From the NCBI GenBank assembly GCA_017979445.1, contig CM030711.1, positions 17,624,922 to 17,688,921 of the forward strand: 64,000 nucleotides of DNA, given 5' to 3'. Source of the DNA: Akebia trifoliata. Taxonomy: Eukaryota; Streptophyta; Magnoliopsida; Ranunculales; Lardizabalaceae. The notes below the pieces were generated by a model that was not told where the DNA came from, made no database searches, and saw only the letters and a list, made by a program, of their open reading frames with translations. The translations under genes and the position numbers were made by a program. Positions 35,107 through 47,700 of this stretch are shown here, piece after piece; the first letter of the stretch is position 1; each line of letters opens with the position of its first letter.

Positions 35107-36617
35107 TTGACGAAGGAATGAAGGACTTTTGGAAAAGAATGAATGAATTTGGAAAAGACTGATCAGAGTGAATTGAACAAATCTGGAAGATACTGAATCT
35201 GGAAGAGAAATGATCGAATCCAGGAATGATTGGATCTGGGAATACCATATTAGTTGATCTCTGGACACAGTCAAATGTGAGATCCGAAGTGCTTTTGTTT
35301 GAACCTCAAGGATTTATCCAAAAGTTTTTATGAATTAAAAACCTGAGTTTTTATTTCTTTTGAACCTCAAGAGTTTTTTTTAAGAACTGTTATCAAGAGG
35401 GTAACCTTAAGTTTGAGGTTTTTAGGATTAACATTGCTCCAAAACAAAATGTCCCTAGTTTGACAATAAACATGGCATTGAAAATAATTGAACACATCAT
35501 TAAAAAAATGCCCCTGGTATAAGGAGGGTAATTACATAATTTAGAGAAAAAGAAAAATGCCCCTTGTATGAAGGTTTGAAATATTTGATTACCACAAGCG
35601 CAATAAAGATCCAACTTTTAATTTTGATTAATTTTATTGAAGATTTTGAGTCAGGCTCAAGAGAACAAAATATTTCCTTTTGAGACTCATCCTAGAATTA
35701 ACCCTTCTCTCCATTGGTTCACTTGGGGAAGTAAGAATTTTCAGATTGATCGTAGATAAGATACTTATGGCTTTTGAATCTATGCCTGGTTTAAGTTGAG
35801 TATTGAACTTGATTATTCGGACTTCTGATATTTCAGCTCGAACCGCTCTCAGCTTGGGATTTTCTTCTGTTTTTCTTTGTCGCTCTAACTTTTGCCTAGA
35901 TCGCCTTTTCAGGTTTTCAATCTATCAAGCTTGCTCTAACTTTTGTCTAGATCGCCTTTTTAGGTTTTCGATCTAGCGAGCTTTTTCTTTTTTCTTGGCT
36001 CTGATTGTTGTCAAAGTTGTCCTTTCAGATTTTCAACTTTGCGAGCTTGCCTTAATTTTTGCCTAAGTCGCCCTTTTCGGGTTTTCAACTTAGCAGGCTT
36101 CATCATTTTTTTATCTTTTTCTTTTCATCTGACCTTCTAGAATCGCTGTCTGATCATGTTCTACTACCCTCCTTGACCTTTTCACACGGTACTTAGGAGG
36201 ACTTTTATAGGTAGGCTTGGGACTAGGCATAAAGTGAAAGGGATTTTGAGGCTCAAAACCCAAATGCCCCTTGTGTGGCATTTCTTTTATTTTACTTTGA
36301 ATTTTCTTCCCTATTTTGAAGATATTTCTTTTTCTTTTGAATTTTTTTCTTTTTAGATTTTTCCTTTGTCGGGGAATCTATATATATTTTTTTATTTTGA
36401 TGTGGTCGGGCCTGAAGTAACTTCTCAGGTTGCCTAAGTACCCCAAATTTTTGGGATCAAACCAAAACGTAGTTCGAATTTTTCCCTCCCCTGGGTTAGG
36501 TAATCAGGCTAAGATATAAAAGGCACAATTTTTCTCTTTTTGAACAGGCTGTAAAGGGGTTGAGAAAAGAGAATAAAGAACTAGGTAATAGGAAAATTGA
36601 TTCGGCCAAAAATGGCC
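35107..36617 (-). other. Element E 3' untranslated region
   Basis: 1.5 kb non-coding, collinear with the 3' regions of A and B, with the four-copy 60-bp block at about 35890-36100. The segment 36408-36660 (GTCGGGCCTGAAGTAACTTC and following) is the best conserved non-coding part among A, B and E. I see no gene. Confidence 0.7.
35890..36100 (-). repeat. About 60-bp repeat, four copies, element E 3' region
   Basis: Same block as in A, B and C (TTTTGCCTAGATCGCC plus AGGTTTTCAATCTA). Confidence 0.8.
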
Positions 36618-36620
36618 TCC

Positions 36621-37700
36621 TTAAATGTAGTACCGTTTGATTTGGTCAAGGTTGGTTGGTTCTGGTAACTCGATTCCATCATGATCTTGAAGCCTAACAA
36701 CTTTTCCTGGTAATATCTCCTTGATGGTGTACGGACCTCCCCAATTTAGTTTGAACTTCCCTCTAGGGTCAAAGATAGGTGTTCGATTCTCTTTAAGTAC
36801 TAAATCCCCGACTTGTAAGTGACGAACCTTGATCTTTTTATCAAATGCACGGGCAACTCTTCTTTGATAAGCTTGCACGTGATACAAAGCTCTCAGTCAT
36901 TTTTCTTCAATCAAATTCAATTCTTCATACCGTTGGCGAACCCAATCTGTTTCTGACAACTGACTTTCCAAACAAGACCTCAGAGATGAAAATTTCCATG
37001 TCAACTAGCAAGACTGCTTCCATGCCATACACTAAGGAGTAGGAGTAGCTCCCGTAGAGGATCGAATTGAAGTTCGATATGCCCATATGCAAATGGCAGT
37101 TTTCAGACCAATCTCAATGTGATTGACACATTTTCCTAATGATAGTCTTAAGATTCTTATTAGCTGCTTCGACTGCTCCATTAGTCTGAGACGGTAAGGA
37201 GATGATTTGTGGTGTGAGATTTGAACTTTGAATACAAAGTAATAACCTCAGCTTTGAAATGTGACCCGTTATCAGAAATCAGTTCTGAAGGTACCCCATA
37301 CACGGCTGATAATGTTTTGTTTGGATAACTTTGCAACTCGAGACACAGTGAGAACCATAGAGGCAAACTTCGACCCACTTAGTAAAATAATCGATAGCAA
37401 CTAAAATGTATTCATGCTCGTTTGATGCTTTAGGTGATATTTTACAAAATAATGTCAATACCCTAGACTGAGAACGGCCATGGTGAAGTCAGACCAACTA
37501 ATCGAGAAGGTGGCACATTATGAGATTTGCATGTATTTGGCATTTGTGGCAGTTTTGACCATGTGATGACAATCCGTTTCCATCGTAGGCCAATAGTACC
37601 CTGTCTCATAATTTTCTGGCTAACATTTTCCTACTCATGTGAGGGCCGCATTCTCCTGAATGTAGCAACCATTACCTGTCCCAGCTTGATCTTCATCGAT
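36621..37700 (-). pseudogene. Element E integrase (broken)
   Basis: Enzyme that inserts the cDNA into the host chromosome. Minus strand, in several frames. Remnants of the N-terminal zinc-binding region are near 37550-37650. In the core, GID (first Asp) is near 37460, ISDNGSHFK (second Asp) is in the piece 37378-37181, and the Glu lies in GAVEAANKNLK near 37160-37180. The last 88 codons (36887-36621) are open and hold the C-terminal domain (VGDLVLKENR, GKFKLNWGGPYTI, VRLQDHDGIELPEP) ending at a stop. At least four stops or frameshifts separate the pieces, so no active enzyme can be made. Confidence 0.85.
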
Positions 37701-37899
37701 ACACGACAAATGAAATCCATCATAAGACTTTTTGTATAAACTTCCTTCACAAAGGATGAATTGAGATGCTAATCTTAGCAAAGCTTGTCGTTCCTTCCTC
37801 GATGCTTCTTTGGGAATTCTTGTTTTTCCAACAACACTTTTTAATGTCTGTGTACCACGATTTCCATCAGGTAGTCGAGTAGCAAAACTGATCTGACAG

Positions 37900-38390
37900 C
37901 AATATGCAGGTTTGTCTCTAACTTCAACAGTGATCGGCCTCAATTCCATGCCGGGGGGCAATGGATCATTGAAGACAGAGTGCCTAACGAGTCAGCAAAT
38001 CTATTATCTTCCCTTGGAACGTGTTCGAACAGACTAGCTTCAAACTTACTCACTAGGTTTAACAAATACTCATGATACGGCTTTAACTTGTCGTCTTGAG
38101 TCTTCCATTCTTCCAATGACTGGTGTATGACCAAGGCTGAATCTCCAAAAACTTCAATTTATGTAATGCCAAGATTCAAAGCAGCTTCAAGTCCTGCGAT
38201 ACATGCTTCATATTCAGCTGTGTTATTGGTGTTAGAGAAGGCTAACTTAATAGTGATCGGAATGTGGCATCCTTCTGGAGAAAATAGGACTGCCCCTATT
38301 CCATACCCATTCTGATTGGCGGCTCCATCAAAATACAATTGCCATGTTTGGTTCTGAGGCTCTTCTTCAACATGCAAGATGTTCTCATCT
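37900..38390 (-). pseudogene. Element E archaeal-type RNase H (aRH)
   Basis: Readable as 38377-38159 and 38134-37940. It has YFDGAANQNGYGIGAVLFSP (first Asp), NNTAEYEACIAGL (Glu), GDSALV (second Asp) and EDNRFADSLG (last Asp). A GAA-to-TAA change creates the stop at 38159-38161 (LGIT followed by a stop where F reads LGITE). A frameshift near 37958 breaks the link to integrase. All acidic residues are kept, unlike F. Confidence 0.87.
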
Positions 38391-38970
38391 GGGACTGATC
38401 AACGGGCCTTATTCCTTCTACTACGGGGTGATCTGCCAAGTATTCTGCTACAGCTCTCCCCCTTGATAGATTTCTGCGTAACGTGCGTGATGTCAAACTC
38501 TGATAACAACAATAACCATCGTGCAGTTCTCCCTGTTAGTGTCGGTTTTTCTCGAACAGATAGTTGAGAGGATCCATCCGAGATAACAAGATAATTGAGT
38601 GAGATAGCATATAGTGTCGGAGTCTCTGAGTAGCCCATACTAGTGCCAAGCAAGTTTTTTCCAAGGCTGAATACTTTTCGTTCATACTCTAACAGTTTCT
38701 TACTGATGTAGTAGATAGCCCTTTCTTTGCGAGTATCTTTTGTCATACTGTGCTAAGCATGTATCCATAGCTTTCTTCTGTGACTGACAGATAAAGAAGA
38801 AGTGGTTCCCTGGTGTGGGTGGAACCAAAATAGGCGGTTTCAAGAGGTTCCTTGACTTGGTCGAAGGCCTTTTGACATTGCTCATTCCAAACTGTTGGTT
38901 CATTCTTCTTGAGAAGCTTGAAAATAGGTTCGCAGACATTGGTGAGTTGAACGATGAATCTGTTGACATA
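38391..38970 (-). pseudogene. Element E RNase H (Ty3 type, broken)
   Basis: RNase H that removes the RNA template after minus-strand synthesis. Pieces 38969-38700 and 38746-38399. It shows LLKPPILVPPTPG, DTRKERAIYYISKKL and TLTGRTARWLLLLSEFDITH. Several frame changes, for example near 38640 and 38545. The region between the first piece and RT has a stop at 38971 (CAG to TAG). Confidence 0.82.
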
Positions 38971-39764
38971 CTATATTCTACCTAAAAACCCTCGAATTTG
39001 CTTTTCAATTTTCGACGGTGGCATATCTTGGATAGCTTTAATCTTCACAGGGTCTACTTCGATCCCTCTTTGACTGACCACAAATCCCAACAATTTTTTA
39101 GAAGTTACTCCAAACACATATTTCTGCCGGTTGAGGCGGAGTTTGTACTTTTGAATTCTTGTGAGAAATTTTTCTAACGCGGCAACGTGTCCCAGTCGTT
39201 CTTTGGATTTAACTATCATATCATCTACATAGACTTCGACTTCTTTATGTATCATGTCATGTAGTAACGTCGTGGCTGCTCTTTGATAGGTGGCTCCTGC
39301 ATTCTTCAAACCAAAAGGCATAACCTTGTAGCAAAAGGTTCCCCACTGTGTGATAAACGACGTCTTTTGCATATCCCGAGGATCCATTTTTATCTGATTG
39401 TACCCCGAAAAGCCGTCCATAAAGGACAATAAAGCATGCCCTGCTGTACTATCTACTAGAACATCTATGTGTGGTAAAGGAAAACTATCCTTTGGGCTTA
39501 CTTTGTTTAGATCTCTAAAGTCCACACACATCCTGACTTTCCATCCTTTTTCGGCACTGGGACGACATTGGCAATCCACTCAGGGTATTCTACTACTTCC
39601 AGGAATCCAGCGTTAATCTGCTTCGTAATTTCTTCTTTTATTTTTAGAGTCCATTCTGGCTTCATACGTCGAATTTTCTGTTTAATGGGTCGAGCATCTG
39701 GATATAACGGAATTCGATGTTGAACAATGTCTGTTCTTATTCCAGCATATCCTCGTAAGACCAC
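38971..39764 (-). pseudogene. Element E reverse transcriptase (one frameshift)
   Basis: RT on the minus strand in two overlapping frames, 39764-39507 and 39579-38971. It contains RKMKPEW-type thumb/finger residues at the start, CVDFRDLN, FMDGFSGYNQI (first catalytic Asp), MPFGLKNAGATYQR and VYVDDMIVKS (intact YVDD). A one-base loss near 39540 (CTGACTTTCC where F has CTGACATTTCC) puts the fingers and palm in different frames. The active site residues are intact. Confidence 0.9.
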
Positions 39765-40754
39765 GCGAACACGTCTTTGAACTTTCTGAGCAAGCTACTA
39801 TCCCTTTGCGTTCATCAGGGGATAATGTGATCCCAATCCGAATCTCTTGAGGACTTTCTTTTGTTCCGAGATTGATAACCCTATTTCTTCCATTGGAGGT
39901 TGAGTCCGATGTTCATTTTCTTTTCAAGTAATTTAATTATTTCACGGGGAGGTTCTTCATCAGAAGATTCTCCCTCCGAAGTCAGATTATTAGTTAAATT
40001 ATTATTGCGCTCGGGTATCAAGAATTTCTTTCATTTCATTAAAAGAAGATGGGGTAACAGGACTCATTGCCAACTTGACAGACTCACTTAACTTAGCAGC
40101 GATAGTGGACTTACTTGACTCAACAGAAACAAATGACTCATCTGGCATGTCAGACTGAACAGGACTAAGGGGACTGACAGACCCAGTCTTACATGCAATA
40201 CAGGACTAATTATATGATAGCTAGAGAGACACCCTACGACGGGTTTGATTGCAGACTGAGGATTTGGGATCCCTTTTCTCAGTTGACAACACCGAAACAC
40301 TGTGATCTTCAATGAATAACTGGTCGATGTTGAGGGAGTCTAGATTGAACTGCCATTCTTCAATTTTCTTCTTTTCGGCTTCTGTGCTTGCTTCCTCCTC
40401 TCAGGCCAATCCATACCAAAGAAGATCTCAAACCCCGCAGACGAGTACCTGTGATGTGGTCAATGAATGGCTCGGGGAACCCACAGTAACGGAAATCTTC
40501 TCCTTCTTTCACAAAATAGCCATTAAGGGTCTTACGATAAGGCTTCATTTTGATGAGATCCGTGGTGCGTCTTTGCCTTGTTTCGTTTTGTCTTCCAATA
40601 TTGGGCCCAATCTTCATTAGTAGGCTTATATCCTAGCCCAAATGTGCCAATGACCTCTTTAATCACTGGTGCCTCTTTAATACCTTGCTGCTTGCGGCCT
40701 AAGCCCATACCAGGGAAAAATCTCATTTTCTTGAATATATTGGCCATATTGCAG
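39765..40754 (-). pseudogene. Element E protease-RT linker
   Basis: About 1 kb between protease and RT with several stops. 40617-40360 holds a well-conserved segment (KPYRKTLNGYFVKEGEDFRYCGFPEPF) also seen in F (51850-52060). In Ogre elements this zone contains a spliced intron; a GTAAGT on the minus strand near 40108-40113 is kept in F near 51566-51571, which fits a donor but proves nothing. Confidence 0.65.
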
Positions 40755-41509
40755 TTAGAAGTATTTTCCATTGGAAAATATTCTTTCATGGCTTGATCCC
40801 ATTGGACTGAGCATATTTTTCTCAAACTCGAACCCACTAAGCTCTACTCCTTGTTGTTCTGGCTGAATCTCAAGCAGCGGCTCATCCTTAGCTTCAGTAC
40901 TATTTATGATCCCTACAATTTCAGCATCTCCATGAAGAGTGATCATTAGCCCATTTCTAATAAACTTGACCTTCTGGTGCAGCGTGGAAGGTATGGCTTT
41001 GATTTGGTGTAGCCACGGTCTTCCTAATAATAGATTAAAGGAGGACTGGATGTCTATGACCTGAAATTCTACCAGAAATTCAACTATGCCCATGACAATC
41101 GAAGGTGCAGAATTCCCAGTACGTCCCTTTTAGTGTTATCATAAGCCCTAACCCCTTGATTAGTGGACTTGAGATCTTCAGTTTTAAACCCAAGGCAAGT
41201 GGCAGTCTTCAAAGGGCAAACATTCAATGCACTCCCATTATCGATCAATACCAGAGGTACCCTCATCCCGTTACAGTCAACTGTGATGTGCAATGGTTTA
41301 GTGTGGTTTGCTCCTTCCTTTGGGAGATCGGAGTCTGAGAAGGATAAGATATTCTCCACATAAGTCACCCCTACTATGTTGGCCAGCTGATATGGAGAAG
41401 TGTCAAGGGAGACTTGGGCCGTATTTAATGCTTTGAGAACAGCCTCCCTATGGGCAGTGGAAGCCATAAGTAAATCCCAAACTGAGATATTGGCCCCTGA
41501 TTTCTTCAA
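40755..41509 (-). pseudogene. Element E protease (frameshifted)
   Basis: Retropepsin-type aspartic protease. Pieces 41509-41084 and 41093-40755. It shows VPLVLIDNGSALNVCP, where DNG takes the place of the usual DTG/DSG, then FNLLLGRPWLHQ. A frame change at about 41090 (after LHLRLS) separates the two halves. F has the same arrangement in one frame. The DNG active site is found in both copies, so it is the family state and not a lesion. Confidence 0.87.
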
Positions 41510-43310
41510 CTACTTGATCAAAGAGTTATCTTCTTCGATATTTTCTTTGATAGGATCTTCTCTTTCTCTTCTTGTCAGGGTTTTCGGATTATCAACACAG
41601 AGTTCTTGTGGCTTAAAGACTCTTCCCCCTCGAGTCATATGTCTAACTTCATCGCAAGAGAGGGAGAAAGGCTCATCATCTTCAGTCAGCAAGTATGGAT
41701 CTTCATCCGTTGAAGGTACAGGACTTTTCAAGTTAATCTGAGCCAACAAGTAACTGGTGAATGTGGGGCTACTATATCGAGGCGGGGATAAACAATACGT
41801 ATCATCTGAGGTTAAATCAAATGGTTCATAGTTTGTGGTGAAAACCTCATCAGTAAAGGCTATCCCGGCAAGGGGGTAACTAGGTGGTTTGACTTGGATG
41901 GGATGGATAAGAGAGACGGGATCGAATGGCAATGGTGTGTGAGAAACCATGTTCAGGTTGGTGGAGGTTGATAAGCAGGTAGTGGATTAGTGGTGACATT
42001 TGGTGGACTAGGGATTGTGACCTTTTGTTATCAATCAGGTTTTGAATGGCATGGCGTAAGGTGATACATCAATCTGTGTGATGGCCAGGATTTTGATGAA
42101 ATTCACAGAATAAGTTGGGATTGTGTCCGGCTAGCAAGGGATTTGGTAAAGGCCGGGGTTGAATCGGGGTAAGCAACCCTTTTTTCAATAGTTTTTGCAA
42201 AGCTATGGTAAGGGTCATCCTTAAATTGGTAAATTGACGTGGAGTTCGAGGTTGACTTGGGTGAACCTGGTTATTAGTCCGGGCTGGGGGTTGAGCTGGG
42301 GTAGATGATGTGTTGGCTATGTAGACATGGTTGGTACTAGGTTTAGAAATATAGGGTTTCTTAAGCTTGTTATCTGAGGGGTTAGAAAGAACCCCAGAGG
42401 CAAAAGCGTCCTCAAGTTGGCTCCCGGTGTAACAAAGACTCGAAAGTAGCGAGATATTGGGCCACTAGGTGTTGAGCATATCCTTGCGAGAGGTTCTTTA
42501 GGATAATCGCTACTTGTTCTTTCTCTGACGGTCTATCCCACATTTGGGCAGCCTTGGCCCTCCAACGACCAATGAAATCATAAATGTCTCACCATTCTGT
42601 CGCACCATTCTCTGCTTAGTCGCCTCTAAATCTCTTCTTGAAGTCTCAATCTCGGTACTGTACTTATACTGATGCCAGAAGGCCTTTGACATGCTCTCTC
42701 AGGTGCCCACAGTAACTGGATCTTGAGACATTAGCCAACGTAGTGCTGACCCTGATAAAGTCCCTCTGAAACAACAATGTCATATGTTCGTCACTGAGCC
42801 CCATAGTGTGCATGTTAGTAACATATACCTTAAGATGTGTTTTTGCACACCCTATACCACTAAACTTGTCCATTTCTGGCATCACGAACTCTCGGGCAGA
42901 TGGATTCTAGGGATGCGGTTCAGAGCTTCAATACCTGCTGCAATTTCATCGATGCCTTTTATACTTTTCATAGCCGACTCTAACTGAGACATTCTGTTAG
43001 CTAACATCGGATTTTCATTGATATATTCTTCATCTCTGTCGAGTTCGAAGACTTCATGTCGACGTCTCTCTTCTACTTTCTTTCCTTTTGGATCATTTAA
43101 GGGATTGCCTGTTGATTCCGAGGTCTGTTCTAGCACTTCCACTTTGCCCTTTATACTGGTGATATCATTGGCAAAGGCTGCCAAGATCTTACGGATCTCT
43201 GTAAGTTCAGATTCTAAAGCCATCTCTACTTGTTGACTTGGTATCGTAGCTCGTTCTAACCGACTGGACTTACGACTCCAACTAGGAGGTGGACGCTTGA
43301 GTTGGTGCAA
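41510..43310 (-). pseudogene. Element E gag (broken)
   Basis: Gag polyprotein, pieces 43310-42882, 42885-42664, 42692-42510 and 41950-41510. The N-terminal piece has SELTEIRKILAAFANDITSI and IPRIHLPE. The middle pieces carry parts of the Retrotrans_gag domain. The zinc-knuckle segment near 42090 reads CEFHQNPGHHTD and then TGA. The C-terminal piece has DEVFTTNYEPFDLTSDDTYC and leads into protease after a stop at 41510. Closest to F and B. A frame runs badly between 42510 and 41950. Confidence 0.85.
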
Positions 43311-43531
43311 TGATAATCCTATATGACCCCATCAAAGGTAAATTTAGTCAATTTCAGTATTACTCTCTTGATAACATTTTAAGGAATCACTTCATTGAGG
43401 TTTATGCACCAATCCATTAATTAATCCATTCACATAATGAACATTCAAAGAAGAAATCAATATTTATTTGAAAGAAAAAATAGCTTTATTGAAAACGATT
43501 GACAAATAAATGTTCTCATTAAAAACATCTT
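43311..43531 (-). other. Element E spacer between ORF1 and gag
   Basis: About 220 bp non-coding with the conserved TTACTCTCTTGATAACATTT segment. The spacer is also in F (54740-54954) and partly in A and B. Confidence 0.6.
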
Positions 43532-44710
43532 TCAACAAATTTGACTTGAACTATTTTTACATGGACGCTTGGCTTTGTCTTGACGGTCATCAGGATTGCT
43601 GTCAGGCTTGACTCTCTTGGCTCTAACAACTGGCTCTTTGAATTCTGCCGGTCCGTCTGGATACCCTAAGGTGCGCTTGTTCCAAGCTTTCTCAATGAGG
43701 TGTACTAACTTTTCAGTCAATGGCTCGGGGGGAAAGAAGGCTTTGTGCTGAGGTAAAGATAACTATGTAGGTACGTCATATTGTTCTGGGATCAGATTAG
43801 GATGGTAAAAGGATGTTTCTTCTAAACCAATCAGACGGACATAGTATGATCCTTTGGTTCCTAGAACAGGGGGATCAGTCATCCACCAAGGGCACCTAAA
43901 ACCAATATGACAGGCAAGGCGAGAGTCTAACCATTTGCTCCAAGCTTTGACTGAGTTGTGACGTACTAACAGGTTTCTTTTGGAAAATGTTCTGGCCCAT
44001 ATTCGAGGTTTGAGGGAACCTCTACGATTTTGAGACGAACACAAAGCCACATATAGAGTAAGTAGGGGCTTCCTTTGAAGCTTTCCCGCTCACTATTTTT
44101 TATGGCATCTAAACCTGAGAAAGTTTCGGCTAGGATGAGAGGTACCGGGTTGGCTTTCCTTGAGAGCTGAGAGGCTATATCTGTGAAGGACTCAGGGATA
44201 GTTTGGCCATCACTATTAGAGGTCAGTATGTATTGGGCTAGGATTCCTAGGCACAATCGATAATCTCTAGTAGCTCGTCAGGCTTCGGGTTTTACATTGA
44301 TAGGGTGACTGCGGGAGCGATACGGGCCCAGTAAAGGTACTAAGTTCAATCTTCCGTTATGAACTAAGGCCTTGGCTTCTTCCTTGGAAATGTTTATTCC
44401 TGTGGAGAGTTCACCAGAATATCTGATCTTCAATGAGGGCCTGACTAGAGGTCCTGAAGTGGATATCCTCATGATGCCGCAATAATCCGTGAGTGGGGCA
44501 CAAATGCATATTCCCCATATGAATATGTGAAGATAGGGGTTCCAACGCTTAGCATAGCATGCAGGAGGTTCCAGTCTATCTCAAACTCATGGAAGTAAAG
44601 AGCACTCCTCAACATGAATCTCCACCCAAAATTGATCTTCTCTACAGGGGCATCCTTACAACCCGGTCGTTTTGACTAACTGATCGATTGGGTTACCGCC
44701 TGCGACTAGC
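43532..44710 (-). pseudogene. Element E ORF1 (broken)
   Basis: Copy of the ORF upstream of gag that is typical for Ogre elements. Pieces 44472-44278, 44256-43966, 44050-43763 and 43720-43532. A Trp codon changed to TGA stops the first piece at 44278, and further frameshifts lie near 44000 and 43760. It aligns along its whole length with F's ORF1. The function of ORF1 is unknown to me; a resemblance to the plant mobile domain has been discussed for this group. Confidence 0.82.
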
Positions 44711-47700
44711 ATCCTGGTTTGACATAAAAGGGAATTTTAGTACTCTTCCAATGGCCCATGTAAAAGATCAATTTTTTATTTTCTTTTGAAAAATCTTATT
44801 CTTATGGAAAATATTTTCTGAAAAATATTTTTTCTGAAAAACGTTTATTCTAATAATCTTTTCTGAAAAATATTTTCTTTTTCTTCTTCGAAAATTCGAT
44901 TCCCATTTTGATTTAACTGGCCCGGTCCATCATGATTGTTGGATCGGGATGGACTGGGTCATTATTATAAAAGAATGGATTCTTTATTGGGTCGGCACCC
45001 ATTTTAATTTTCAAATTTTTTTTTTTGATCCTTGAGGACAATCATACACTTTGATCTCATTATTCACATCACTCACATACATGCATCAATCACATGCATT
45101 CATTCAATAACAACCCGGGAACACTCACAATAAGTTCGAGTCGTGACCTACTGGGAAGGTTTCTAGACTCTAAGCTTACTACGTGCAATGCATTTTTATC
45201 TGGCCACCCGTGCCCAAGCACACCTATATACCTTTCGATACGTGGTGACTTGGTTTGATATACCGTATAGGTGATAATCTAAAACCTCAATTCACTTCTC
45301 TGAAGCCAAAAACAGCCAGTTTGATCTCCAGTTGAGAGGTGGCGCACAATGCTGAGCAAGGGCCCACTTAAATACCTCTCGTCTAGAATAGACGTAGTCT
45401 ATCCCCCTCGTACAGTAGGGTACAGCGGGGCAAGATCTGCTTAGGCACCGATTTTGACCAAGAAGTGCAATTGATATACTTAGATTATCTTTTATACCTA
45501 CGGGTACGAGTCAAGGGTTGTAGCTTTCCTAAATGGTTTGGCATCCCACGAGGGGACCGACCACGTACTAGTACTACGTTGGCAATCGGGACATGTGACT
45601 GTGTGGCTTACAATAGGTGAAAGGCTCAGGTTGCTCCAGCCTGGGTGCATCAATATACTTCTCAGAATCACCTGATCAGACGGTATTGATGCCCCCAGTT
45701 TGATATACCCTAAGGTACGTGACTGGAGTTGTGGTTTTCATGAATGACATCGCATCTCCGAAGAGACCGGGCCACGCACTAGTGCCACGTTGGCTATATG
45801 GGACGTGTAAGTGCACAAAACAGTAAACGTGCATGTGGTGTGTGCAAAACAGGGTGGGGTGTGCCCGGGGCCTTTTTCAAACACGTGGACCCATGGATCC
45901 AATCAAACCAATCATTACAAAAGGAATAACATGAATATTTAATTGAAATAAACACTATCCTAATCACATGAATACTTAATCAAGATCAAAACCATTCAAA
46001 TCACATGATTAAAGATGAGGATATCAAGCATATAGCAAGCACTTAATCCAACATTATTTCCTTATGTATTCCAATCGAGGGTTATTTCGGATGGCCCAAA
46101 ATAATTTAGAAAATCATATTGCATCGAGGATGACTGGATATTCGTTAGGATGGAGATTTTAAAATCAAATAACATTTTTTTTTTTTGAATCAAAACAAAA
46201 TCCCAATAAAAATTTAGCCAACAAATGGATCGTTGTCGACAAACCATCTTTTACTAGTGTCACCCCAATTTCCACGTAAATCATTAAGGTGTCATTAGAA
46301 CAATTGGTGTGTCAAAATAACAAATCATTCAGTCGCAAAGAGGGTTGCCAACAATTAGAACAACATTGGGGTGTATTAGCAATCCATTATTAATTTATAA
46401 CACATCAATCCTTTAGAAAAAATAAATAATTGCCCACACGTGGATCGGTGTATTACAAATAAAAGCTTGAGATAAACTAAACAACCACAATCTTCATTAG
46501 TTAAATTAAGCAATTATTTCATAAAAAATATGCTTATTTAGTTGTAATTTCTCATCTAATCTAATGATTCTGATCCCAGAATTTTTAAGAAGTAAACATC
46601 AAAAATTAAAAGGGTTCAAAACTAAACGGATTGACTTTGAAGTTGTCATCAATTTCCATAGCATGTCGATGTTCTCGGCAAATTCCTAAACAAAAAAAAA
46701 AGTTCAACAAAAAATAGAAACTAATTTTGTGAAAATAGATCAACTGAGATCGACCCATTCCAAATCCAAGAGATTTTTTTTGCACCTATCCGATCTACCG
46801 TTTAAAAGCAACCGAGACCAAACCCAGAATTTCAACGTTTCTACAGTTCGATTTATGTTCATCATACCAATCTGATATATGTGAGTTGAAGCACATAAAC
46901 AGCCAACAAGATCAACCAAAATCGGCAGTGATGTACGAGGTTTGAATCTACATAAAAGTTTGGTCGAATTAGTTTTTTTTTTATTTTAAAAAACAAACTA
47001 GAACAGATTTAGTTTCTCTTTTTTTTTTACACTCGATTTCTTTGGGCGGGATTGACAATATCCAACAACCTTCAAGTTCTCCTTGACAGATGAAAGAGAC
47101 AATAGTCTTTTTCAAGATCGGGTGACCTCGACAAATCCGAGCTTTGCACTTCTCTCTTAGAATGGATCAAAAGAATTTCAATTAATGATCTCAAACCGAT
47201 CGTCATGATTGATAAAGAAAGCTAAACCGACTGTCCCTTGTTGAAGACGATGGAACTAGATGGACAGAGATCAGTTTCCTTTTTTTTTTTAAAAAAAAAA
47301 ATCGATTGAACCGATCGATCTTGAATCAGCCGATTCGGATTGAAGTCGTTGGAACTAGATTGGTTTTAGATATGGTTCGGTTGGAGAAGATGAACCAGAT
47401 CGGTTTCTGGTTTGGTTCAGTTGAGGACGGTGAAGTAATAAACAGATTAAAACCCCAAGATCAAATCGATTTTGAGAGTGATTACTCTCTTTCAAACAAC
47501 GAATTCGATCTGAGATTCCAGCCGATCGGTTTGGATTATTCTCTGTTGGAAAGAACGAACTCATTTGGTTCTCTTAAGAAGATGATGTGATAAAAAGAAA
47601 ACAGTAATTTTATTTAAAACACACCACTTATACCAGCGTTGTTCTTGGTGTTAAGGGAGTGTGAAAACTGAGAAAAAATGTTATTACTCATTGCACAGCG

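Noticed and set aside
34821..35248. ORFs with 11-residue peptide repeats
   Set aside because: By-product of the 33-bp non-coding array in E's 3' region.
38127..38567. Plus-strand ORFs opposite RNase H and aRH
   Set aside because: Shadows of the coding strand; homologous shadows appear opposite the same domain in F (32328-32516).
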